Assembly (NCBI RefSeq): GCF_001435575.1
Contig: NZ_AZEA01000019.1
Span: 1 to 43,123 of the forward strand
Reading direction: 5' to 3'
Length of the DNA: 43,123 bases
From: Lentilactobacillus sunkii DSM 19904
GTDB taxonomy: Bacteria > Bacillota > Bacilli > Lactobacillales > Lactobacillaceae
The first letter of the stretch is position 1. The number at the start of each line of letters is the position of its first letter. The notes below the pieces were generated by a model that saw only the letters and a program-made list of their open reading frames with translations, ran no database searches and was not told the origin of the DNA. Positions 14,531 through 20,285 of the stretch are shown piece by piece. Both the position numbers and the translations under genes were made by a program.

Positions 14531-15039
14531 GTGAAAAGGTGAAGGTACCACAATGGTTCAGCGAATGGTATCTAGGAATTGATACTGAAGGGTTTGGTCT
14601 TAGTGCATCACGCCAGCAGATGGCTCTATACAAAATTGCTCGCCAAGATTTTGGTTACAATTTTTATGATTCAATATCAGACGAAGATGATGACATTGTC
14701 GTAACTTCGGTAGAAAAAGCAGTTGATTATGTTGAAAAACACCGAGTGGAACTTATTCGGGCAATCATTGATGGATATGAGGTTAAAGAGCCAAGGTATC
14801 TTATCAAGATTGTTCCAAATAGATTCTTGGCAATGTATTGGTCGCATGGCGAAGCAGTCTTATACACAACGGCACTTCCATATGCGGTTTCAAACCAACC
14901 GAGTCAAGATTATCGATTCAAATTCACGGAATCTGACTACCGGGAACTATGGAACCATAACATAACTTGGCAACCATTCCTGCCGCCGTTTGATGAAACT
15001 GATCCACATTTTGAGAAAGTGAGTGATGATAATGATTAA
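14527..15039 (+). CDS. DUF1642-like phage protein
   Basis: A 170-residue protein that resembles DUF1642 members of lactic acid bacteria phages: KVKVPQWFSEWY at the start, an inner acidic loop, then a strand-rich end with YLIKIVPNRFLAMYW. Function of the family is unknown; it is typical of the accessory cluster between replication and late genes. The match is by eye. Confidence 0.55.
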   Translation: MSEKVKVPQWFSEWYLGIDTEGFGLSASRQQMALYKIARQDFGYNFYDSISDEDDDIVVTSVEKAVDYVEKHRVELIRAIIDGYEVKEPRYLIKIVPNRFLAMYWSHGEAVLYTTALPYAVSNQPSQDYRFKFTESDYRELWNHNITWQPFLPPFDETDPHFEKVSDDND

Positions 15040-15292
15040 GGCTGAATTACCTATATATATCACTAATTGGATTGATGATTATTTTGACTTCTTCGTAAAA
15101 GGGCAAGGACAGTCAGAAAAGAAATTCTATTTAATGATGATCCGTAATGTTTGTCAGATTGCACTTGGTGAATCGGATAATCCTGAGCATGACAGAATTA
15201 ATCGGGTTGGAAAATTCATCATTGCGCATCCTGATCAGTGCATTGACGAATTACTGTTCAAACTGTCGAAAGCGAGTGATGAAGATGGATGA
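15032..15292 (+). CDS. Hypothetical protein (86 aa)
   Basis: An 86-residue protein (starts MIKAELPIYITNWIDDYFDF). Several ATG codons lie at its start (15023, 15026, 15032); the last is best spaced from GAGTGA. It overlaps the DUF1642-like stop and the next gene. It may be a helical relative of the previous protein's C-terminal neighbours, but I recognise no family. Confidence 0.6.
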   Translation: MIKAELPIYITNWIDDYFDFFVKGQGQSEKKFYLMMIRNVCQIALGESDNPEHDRINRVGKFIIAHPDQCIDELLFKLSKASDEDG

Positions 15293-15500
15293 TAAAGAAT
15301 ATTTCAAATTTTTGCATTCGGCTCAAAAGTGCAAGGACAATGGATTTACCACCGATTATCAAATGGGTGAGACCTATGATGAGTTTCAGATCAGAATTAA
15401 AAATCGACAGCAGTTCTCAAGAATGGTTATCAAATTATTCTTGAATGAGTTCAATCGACGGCATCATTCACATATGACCGTTAGTGAATATTTAAAGTAA
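15285..15500 (+). CDS. Hypothetical protein (71 aa)
   Basis: A 71-residue basic protein (starts MDDKEYFKFLHSAQKCKDNG). The frame is open from 15147, but the ATG at 15285 follows GAGTGATGAAG and gives the usual short overlap with the previous gene. It is the last gene before the structured spacer at 15501-15599 and the late regulator. No family recognised. Confidence 0.6.
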   Translation: MDDKEYFKFLHSAQKCKDNGFTTDYQMGETYDEFQIRIKNRQQFSRMVIKLFLNEFNRRHHSHMTVSEYLK

Positions 15501-15503
15501 GGC

Positions 15504-15545
15504 AAATAAAAAGCTCCCGTTTCCGGAAGCTGGTGTTACATATTT
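15504..15545. other. A-tract hairpin element after the early genes
   Basis: AAATAAAAAG is followed by a hairpin AGCT-C-CCG / CGG-A-AGCT (15512-15531, one mismatch, loop TTTC). AAATA (15504-15508) could also pair with TATTT (15541-15545) as an outer stem. No T-tract follows on the plus strand. It resembles the elements at 5489 and 17863. The rest of the spacer to 15599 is AT-rich; I see no convincing promoter in it. Confidence 0.45.
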
Positions 15546-15599
15546 AGCTCGACACTTAATTATATAACGCTATCAAACTGAAAATAAAGGGGCCTAGGG

Positions 15600-16037
15600 A
15601 TGAAAACGAGAACGAAAAGAATAATCGAAGAATACTTACGAGAATATCCAGAAACGAACCGTTACCTCAAAGAACGTACCTTACAAATCATTTATCCATA
15701 CAAAACGCCTGATGAAAACGTGGGCGGCGGAAAACCTCAGTACAAGTACGATGAGTCGGTGGTTTATACGGCAATTAGTTTGAAAGAAGACAAGATCCTC
15801 AATACCTTAAAGCATCACCGAGACATCATTGATGATTGTCTTGATGATTGTGGCGAGGATACTCAAATGATTATCTCCGAGCTGTACTTCAAGCGTCATC
15901 AACAATACACAATGGATGGCCTAATTGCGAATGAGCTGATTCACGTTAGTCGTACCCAAGCATTTCGATTGAGAGATAAGTTTATTCAAGAAGTTGCCGA
16001 AGGTTTGGATATCTATGATTTGTCTGATGTTGTGTAA
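15600..16037 (+). CDS. ArpU/RinA-type late transcription regulator
   Basis: A 145-residue regulator of the ArpU/RinA class, which switches on late (packaging, head, tail, lysis) genes. The N-terminal part is helical and basic; the C-terminal part (MDGLIANELIHVSRTQAFRLRDKFIQ) has a sigma-region-4-like helix-turn-helix. It is the last protein gene before the packaging region, the normal place for it, with AAAGGGG upstream. Repeated TTGGGACT-like sequences start at its stop codon and may be its targets. Confidence 0.85.
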   Translation: MKTRTKRIIEEYLREYPETNRYLKERTLQIIYPYKTPDENVGGGKPQYKYDESVVYTAISLKEDKILNTLKHHRDIIDDCLDDCGEDTQMIISELYFKRHQQYTMDGLIANELIHVSRTQAFRLRDKFIQEVAEGLDIYDLSDVV

Positions 16038-16096
16038 TTGGGATTAATTTGGGACTTTGAGGGGGTATAAGCGCTCTAAACTGGTAATGTGGGACT
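16038..16096. promoter_or_regulatory. TGGGACT-like repeats, possible late-regulator sites
   Basis: TTGGGATT (16038-16045), TTGGGACT (16049-16056) and GTGGGACT (16089-16096) are near-identical; the first two are 11 bases apart, one helical turn, and the third 40 bases on. They follow the late regulator gene and precede the non-coding stretch leading to late genes. Binding by the ArpU-type protein is inferred from position. Confidence 0.4.
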
Positions 16097-16131
16097 CATC
16101 GGATGATGGTTTCATTTTTTCTCCTTTAGGG

Positions 16132-16196
16132 GTGGTTGTAACGTACATACGAAGAGGGCGGCATCGCCGTGTTGGGTTCGATTCCCAACCAACCAC
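16132..16196 (+). ncRNA. Truncated tRNA-like element
   Basis: A 7-bp acceptor-like stem (GTGGTTG 16132-16138 with CAACCAC 16190-16196) stacks on a T-arm with a canonical loop: TTGGG, TTCGATT, CCCAA (16172-16188). Between them are only 32-33 bases, which fold into a 3-bp CGT/ACG hairpin and a 4-bp hairpin GGCG-GCAT-CGCC (16157-16168) instead of normal D and anticodon arms. The whole is about 65 bases. It may be a decayed tRNA or a functional tRNA mimic. Confidence 0.55.
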
Positions 16197-16240
16197 TTTG
16201 TGCTTTGATTAGCACACCTTCAATGTTTAACTTCAAGCGG

Positions 16241-16285
16241 GCTGCAGTCTGGCGACGAGATATGGGTTCAATTCCCATTTGCAGC
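16241..16285 (+). ncRNA. tRNA minihelix-like element
   Basis: GCTGCAG (16241-16247) pairs over 7 bp (one G-T) with TTGCAGC (16279-16285), directly joined to a T-arm ATGGG, TTCAATT, CCCAT (16262-16278) with a canonical loop. Only 14 bases replace the D, anticodon and variable regions. A 6-bp hairpin TGTGCT/AGCACA (16199-16216) lies just upstream. Acceptor plus T-arm is the part of tRNA recognised by RNase P, RNase Z and EF-Tu. Confidence 0.55.
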
Positions 16286-16288
16286 TTA

Positions 16289-16360
16289 ACTCAAATGGCG
16301 GAATAAGTAGACGCTACTAATTGTGATGGGCAACTTGGTTGTTGTGGCTTCATAATTTGG
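16289..16360 (+). pseudogene. Degenerate tRNA-Leu-like sequence
   Basis: TGGCGGAATAAGTAGACGC (16296-16314) matches the D-arm of class II tRNA-Leu, including the 3-bp GCG/CGC stem, and CAAC-TTG-GTTG further on could be a variable arm. No anticodon stem, T-arm or acceptor pairing can be formed around it, so it reads as a decayed tRNA-Leu. End points are approximate. Confidence 0.4.
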
Positions 16361-16365
16361 AGGCT

Positions 16366-16439
16366 GGACATATAGCTCAGTTGGTAAGAGCGCATGCCTG
16401 ATAAGCATGAGGTAACGGGTTCGAGTCCCGCTATGCCCA
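16366..16439 (+). tRNA. tRNA-Ile (anticodon GAT), slightly degenerate
   Basis: A full cloverleaf: acceptor GGACATA/TATGCCC, D-arm GCTC-AGTTGGTAA-GAGC, anticodon arm CATGC-CTGATAA-GCATG with anticodon GAT, and T-arm with loop TTCGAGT. Two A-C mismatches are visible, at acceptor pair 3-70 and at T-stem pair 49-65. CCA is not encoded. It could read ATC and ATT codons; the mismatches leave open whether it is active. Confidence 0.8.
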
Positions 16440-16449
16440 CTAAGGCCAT

Positions 16450-16468
16450 GTTGGGTGTAAATCCCAGC
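16450..16468 (+). other. T-arm-like hairpin after tRNA-Ile
   Basis: GTTGGG and CCCAGC form a 6-bp stem (one G-T pair) around a 7-base loop TGTAAAT, close to a tRNA T-arm but with G at the second loop position. It begins 11 bases after the tRNA-Ile and may be another tRNA remnant. The bases from 16469 to 16509 show nothing else that I can name. Confidence 0.35.
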
Positions 16469-16509
16469 TTTGAGTATTGAATATTTTGTAAATAATGGGG
16501 GCATGTAAC

Positions 16510-16596
16510 GTGGAAACTTTAATCAGCTTAATACTTATCCTGTTGCTGCCTTATTTATTTGCTGAGTACGGCCATAAGCAAGGGTGGTGGCACTAA
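16510..16596 (+). CDS. Very small membrane protein (28 aa)
   Basis: GTG-started frame encoding 28 residues: a hydrophobic helix (LISLILILLLPYLFA) followed by a polar tail ending KQGWWH. GGGGG lies upstream at workable spacing, and the stop overlaps the ATG of the next small gene (TAATG). Too short for any family call; the coupling is the main evidence for translation. Confidence 0.45.
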   Translation: METLISLILILLLPYLFAEYGHKQGWWH

Positions 16597-16754
16597 TGTC
16601 ACCAATGCGTCGAACCGCTTATGGTTATGTCTGCACAACAGAAGAACAAATTGAACGCAAATTAGATCTTGAACTTAAGAAGCGTCGTGCTAAACAGCAT
16701 GGCGCTTTTCGTTTACACAAAAAGGAGAAAAGACATGTTAAAAAACAACGATGA
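16596..16754 (+). CDS. Small basic protein (52 aa)
   Basis: A 52-residue protein, starting MSPMRRTAYGYVCTTEEQ and very rich in Lys and Arg towards the end (KKEKRHVKKQRR). The ATG overlaps the previous stop and follows GGGTGG. Its last 20 bases overlap the next gene. A nucleic-acid-binding role is conceivable from charge alone. Confidence 0.55.
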   Translation: MSPMRRTAYGYVCTTEEQIERKLDLELKKRRAKQHGAFRLHKKEKRHVKKQR

Positions 16755-17139
16755 GGAACATTTGCGAAAGGATCAGGACTTCATACCGGTTTATCGCGCA
16801 GCAGAATCACGGTTATTCATTGATGGTCAGGAAATCAGTCACTTCTCACCGGATAAACCGATGTTTGGGATTAAGAATGGCCGATTGTTGATTACTTTGC
16901 TGATATTAAGATATCAAAATTGGGGAAAGATCATGCATGGCCATACTTTTAAAATTGTTTCTCCAGTCGATGATTCGAATGAACTTGTGATTTCTGGCAA
17001 GTACGATTCAGCCAAGGCATCAACTGATGGAGATATCATTTTTGATGGGACTGTTCCAGCGGTTACTATCTTGTTTGCCCTTGTTGGAGGATTCCAGGTA
17101 GATTTTGAACCAATTCCTACTAGGGATGTTATCTCATGA
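16735..17139 (+). CDS. Hypothetical protein (134 aa)
   Basis: A 134-residue acidic protein. The ATG at 16735 follows AAAAAGGAG; the longer frame from 16669 is a shadow of the upstream gene. Strand-rich sequence (SRLFIDGQEISHF, FKIVSPVDDSNELVISGKYD) with one hydrophobic stretch near the end (VTILFALVGG). No family recognised. It lies in the small-gene cluster between the tRNA-like array and the terminase. Confidence 0.7.
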   Translation: MLKNNDEEHLRKDQDFIPVYRAAESRLFIDGQEISHFSPDKPMFGIKNGRLLITLLILRYQNWGKIMHGHTFKIVSPVDDSNELVISGKYDSAKASTDGDIIFDGTVPAVTILFALVGGFQVDFEPIPTRDVIS

Positions 17140-17212
17140 CCAGCATATCTGGATTTGAACGTTTAAAAGTGGGACAAGCAAAGCCACTTAACTAAGGAGT
17201 TTGAGAGAAACA

Positions 17213-17344
17213 TTGAGTAAACATAATAAACATACTAAAAGTCATAAGAAATCAAAAATCAAGGAGCGCAAGCGAAAAAGCTTAGCTGCTAGAAAATTGA
17301 ATGAATTTAAACTAAAGGAGAAAAAGTTTAATGACATACGTTAG
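17213..17344 (+). CDS. Very basic small protein (43 aa), candidate
   Basis: A TTG-started frame of 43 residues with an extreme excess of Lys, Arg and His (starts MSKHNKHTKSHKKSKIKERK). AAGGAG lies 13 bases upstream, a little far; GAGAG is nearer. It overlaps the start of the 176-residue gene by 14 bases. It might bind nucleic acid. Composition could also come from an A-rich stretch by chance. Confidence 0.4.
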   Translation: MSKHNKHTKSHKKSKIKERKRKSLAARKLNEFKLKEKKFNDIR

Positions 17345-17861
17345 TTCAGTCAAAAGAGAAAGCTTCAATGGCCTTTTGGAAACCATTAACCATGGGGATG
17401 CACGTATTCAATTGCCACGACACTTCCAAAAGATCAATCTTTATAAAGATGATGATAGGTGGAGGAACTCCAAGGTCTATCAATTTAATAACGGTTTGTA
17501 CCTTCAAGACGCCAATGCCGACGGAAAGATGTTATATGACCCATTGATTGATAGTTACAATAATTACCAACCTAACGCCCTACAGATTCATCTAAGTTCC
17601 CAACATCAACGTTATCTTGTAGAAGAACTGAATATTGCTAGTGGCCGAGATGGTTCTGAACTGGGGCGGATTATTGCTGATCAAAACATTAAGCGAAAGT
17701 ATGTCACAATCAAGAATCTCAATCGTGGTTTCATCAAATCAATTAAGAAACACGAGAAGAACATCACCGTGATCAAAATGTACGACGGCTCAGAAGTGCG
17801 GTTGTTTACGTTGCCCTCTATGAATGGCATGGCACACATTGATGATGAGTTTTGGAGTTAA
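17331..17861 (+). CDS. Hypothetical protein (176 aa)
   Basis: A 176-residue basic protein (starts MTYVSSVKRESFNGLLETIN) with a charged middle (SSQHQRYLVEELNIASGRDG) and a C-terminal strand-rich part (KKHEKNITVIKMYDGSEVRL). AAAGGAG precedes the ATG. No family recognised. It is followed by a structured spacer. Confidence 0.7.
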   Translation: MTYVSSVKRESFNGLLETINHGDARIQLPRHFQKINLYKDDDRWRNSKVYQFNNGLYLQDANADGKMLYDPLIDSYNNYQPNALQIHLSSQHQRYLVEELNIASGRDGSELGRIIADQNIKRKYVTIKNLNRGFIKSIKKHEKNITVIKMYDGSEVRLFTLPSMNGMAHIDDEFWS

Positions 17862-17862
17862 C

Positions 17863-17949
17863 GACAAATAAAAAGGCTCCAACTAAGGGAGCCCCAGGCC
17901 AAGTGCCTATCTATTTGTCAGAATGCACAACGAAGCACATTCGGTGCTT
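17863..17949 (+). ncRNA. Structured leader with three-way-junction fold
   Basis: An outer stem GACAAATA (17863-17870) with TATTTGTC (17912-17919) encloses two hairpins: GGCTCC/GGAGCC (17875-17893) and AGGC/GCCT (17896-17908). It is followed by AAGCAC/GTGCTT (17933-17949), which competes with GAATG/CATTC (17921-17942). It fills the spacer before the 100-residue gene. Regulatory function is inferred from the fold only. Confidence 0.5.
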
Positions 17950-17988
17950 AACACCTGTGATTTAATAATACTACAAAGGAGAAAAAAT

Positions 17989-18291
17989 ATGACAGAAAGA
18001 GAAAATTCGGATTATCAACGAATTGTTGATGAACTGGCTAAGCTTAAACCAGAAGTATCGAAGATGATTATGAGTGATAAGGTAACTACTTCGGCAATTA
18101 CACAAGAATTAAAAGACGGGGACATTGATAAAGCTATTAGCAATCATGCACAAATCATGGCAAAAGCTTATGACCAATTCTCCAACATTCCTTTGATTGG
18201 TAGCAATTACGACTACCTGTTATTTATTATGTTGAAAGAAGTTTGGGGCGATATACCAGTACCATATGGTTCGAATAACTTCGTCCAATAA
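17989..18291 (+). CDS. Hypothetical protein (100 aa)
   Basis: A 100-residue acidic, helical protein (starts MTERENSDYQRIVDELAKLK). The ATG at 17989 follows AAAGGAGAAAAAAT; the frame from 17923 runs back into the structured leader and is not used. No family recognised. It is the last small gene before the small terminase subunit. Confidence 0.7.
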   Translation: MTERENSDYQRIVDELAKLKPEVSKMIMSDKVTTSAITQELKDGDIDKAISNHAQIMAKAYDQFSNIPLIGSNYDYLLFIMLKEVWGDIPVPYGSNNFVQ

Positions 18292-18298
18292 GTTTAAC

Positions 18299-18319
18299 GG
18301 CTGTCTTTTACCGACAGTC
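18299..18319. other. Hairpin before the terminase genes
   Basis: GGCTGTC (18299-18305) pairs with GACAGTC (18313-18319), 7 bp with one G-T pair, around TTTTACC. No T-tract follows, so it is not an obvious terminator. It lies in the 62-base gap before the small terminase gene and could be a processing site or part of the packaging start. Confidence 0.45.
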
Positions 18320-18353
18320 ATACATATTGAATTCTTAAGAGGTGAAATCACAA

Positions 18354-18842
18354 ATGGCTAACACTGGAAAATCACATAAAAAATACTGGCTATCTGATGA
18401 TGGAATTTCGATTATTGCATCAATGGCCCGCGACGGCATGACTAGCGAAGGAATTGCAAAGAAGATAGGTATTGCGTCTTCAACGTTTTACAAATGGCTT
18501 CACGAAAGCCCTGAATTATCGGAGGCGGTCATGGCAAACAAAGAGATGGCTGATAGGACTGTAGAAGCTGCCCTCTATCAATTGGCAACTGGCTTTAATT
18601 ATTATGAAGACAAAGTCAGTGCCAGTGGCAAGCGTCTCAAACATGTTGAACAACACGAATCGCCAAACATCACTGCAATTAAAATGTGGCTGAACAATCG
18701 GCAACCAAAGAAGTGGCGTGATAAGCGAGAGATTGAGCTCTCAGGGCGGGTTGATTCATCATTCGATAACTTAGGCACGGATGAGTTAATCAAGCACCTG
18801 GAGAAGCTGGAAGGTGATAAGGATGGCTTGGAACCTGAATGA
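18354..18842 (+). CDS. terS: Terminase small subunit
   Basis: A 162-residue protein with an N-terminal helix-turn-helix (GMTSEGIAKKIGIASSTFYKWL, read in two parts near residues 28-49) that would bind the packaging site, a middle oligomerisation region and a C-terminal helix (LIKHLEKLEGD) for contact with the large subunit. The ATG at 18354 follows AGAGGTG; the GTG at 18342 overlaps that site. It overlaps the large subunit gene by 20 bases, as terminase pairs often do. Confidence 0.85.
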   Translation: MANTGKSHKKYWLSDDGISIIASMARDGMTSEGIAKKIGIASSTFYKWLHESPELSEAVMANKEMADRTVEAALYQLATGFNYYEDKVSASGKRLKHVEQHESPNITAIKMWLNNRQPKKWRDKREIELSGRVDSSFDNLGTDELIKHLEKLEGDKDGLEPE

Positions 18843-20274
18843 TCCAAAAGAACAAGCAGAGTACGGCATTGAACTGGCTCTAGCCCGTCGACAGTACGAA
18901 TATTATTTCACTTTATCGCACGAGAACCGTTATAAGCTTTATCCTCACGTTAAGTTGATTTGCTCTTATCTGCAGCGAATCATCAATGGGGAAAAGCTTT
19001 TTTTGTGCGTTGAGATGCCACCACGTCATGGTAAGTCAGCCAGTATCACTGAAACATTCCCAAGCTATTATTTGATGAAGAATCCGGATAAGGAAGTCAT
19101 GATGGCCGCCTATTCAGAGGACTTATATACAAAGTTTGGCCGTAAGAATCGTGACAAGTTCCAGGTGTATGCCCCACAAATGTTTGGCTTGCAACTATCC
19201 CAGCAAACCAGTTCTGTTTCTGATTGGGGTATTAAAGGTCATAATGGCGGTATGTATTCGACTTCAATTCTTTCTGGTGCTACTGGTCGTGGTGCTGACC
19301 TGTTGATTATTGATGATCCAATTAAGAACGCGCAGGAAGCTATGTCAAAGACGATTCGTGACAAGATATGGGAAGAATGGCAGTCAACTTTCTCAACCCG
19401 ATTACATGCTGATTCATCCTGCATTGTGATCATGACCAGATGGAGTGATGATGACCTAATTGGCCGTCTGCTTAAACAGAACGCTCGGCCATGGATTGAG
19501 CTTAAACTACCGGCTGTATGTACTGATGCTGATGATTTGTTAGGTCGAGAAATTGGCGACACACTGGCACCACAAGCACCACTTAGATACGACAAGGCAT
19601 GGGCAGAACAGACCAAGAAAAGTGTGGGAACTCGTACTTGGGCAGCTTTATATCAGCAAAACCCTATCCCTGAAGGCGGTGGCGTCTTCAAACCGGACTG
19701 GTTGCGTTATTATGTGCCGAATGAACAGATGAAACATCAACTAGGGTTAGATGATAGTGTGGCAATCTTGCCACGCTTTTTTGATACTCAGGTACAGTCT
19801 TGGGATGCCACGTTCAAATCACGAGAGAATGATGATTACGTTGCCGGTCAGGTTTGGGCCTCACGTGGTGCTGATCGTTATCTACTACATCGAGAGCATG
19901 CCCGAATGGACTTCACACAGACGCTCAATGCCATCCGGCGAGTTACCAAAATGTATCCTAAAGCAACACGTAAGTTCATTGAAGATAAAGCTAACGGTCC
20001 AGCTATCATTAATACCCTACAGCACGAGATCGGTGGCATTATTCCGGTTGAGCCTCAAGGTGGCAAGGAAATTCGAGCATACGCAGTTACAGCACAGTTT
20101 GAGGCTGGTAACATTTATATTCCACATCCGAGCTGGCGCCCTGAAATTGGTGACTATATTACTGAATTAACCAGCTTCCCAACAGCCGCCCACGATGATG
20201 AAGTTGATAGTACAACCCAGGCTTTAACGTATATGGAGAAGTCTAATAACCTATTTGCCCGATATGGAATGTGA
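18823..20274 (+). CDS. terL: Terminase large subunit
   Basis: The DNA packaging motor, 483 residues. The ATPase part has Walker A PPRHGKS (residues about 66-72), Walker B LLIIDD (about 160-165) and the coupling motif TRWSDDD. The nuclease part begins with QSWDATF (Asp about 329) and continues with EDKANGP and the C-terminal DDEVDS. Together with the small subunit it cuts concatemers and pumps DNA into the prohead through the portal encoded next. The start at 18823 uses the AAGGTGATAAGG site; length is normal. Confidence 0.95.
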   Translation: MAWNLNDPKEQAEYGIELALARRQYEYYFTLSHENRYKLYPHVKLICSYLQRIINGEKLFLCVEMPPRHGKSASITETFPSYYLMKNPDKEVMMAAYSEDLYTKFGRKNRDKFQVYAPQMFGLQLSQQTSSVSDWGIKGHNGGMYSTSILSGATGRGADLLIIDDPIKNAQEAMSKTIRDKIWEEWQSTFSTRLHADSSCIVIMTRWSDDDLIGRLLKQNARPWIELKLPAVCTDADDLLGREIGDTLAPQAPLRYDKAWAEQTKKSVGTRTWAALYQQNPIPEGGGVFKPDWLRYYVPNEQMKHQLGLDDSVAILPRFFDTQVQSWDATFKSRENDDYVAGQVWASRGADRYLLHREHARMDFTQTLNAIRRVTKMYPKATRKFIEDKANGPAIINTLQHEIGGIIPVEPQGGKEIRAYAVTAQFEAGNIYIPHPSWRPEIGDYITELTSFPTAAHDDEVDSTTQALTYMEKSNNLFARYGM

Positions 20275-20285
20275 GGTGAGATTAC

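Noticed and set aside
16097-16131. Terminator or promoter between the late-regulator repeats and the first tRNA-like element
   Set aside because: There is a T6 run after weak ATGA/TCAT pairing and a TATAAG word upstream, but neither has a stable stem or a partner box at proper spacing.
16286-16504. Minus-strand open frame across the tRNA-like array
   Set aside because: It is antisense to a tRNA-Ile and several tRNA-like stems, has no ribosome site and its protein sequence is low in plausibility; it is a shadow of the structured region.
19239-19616. 125-residue minus-strand frame within the large terminase gene
   Set aside because: It lies opposite a clearly coding, conserved gene and has no ribosome site; chance open frame.
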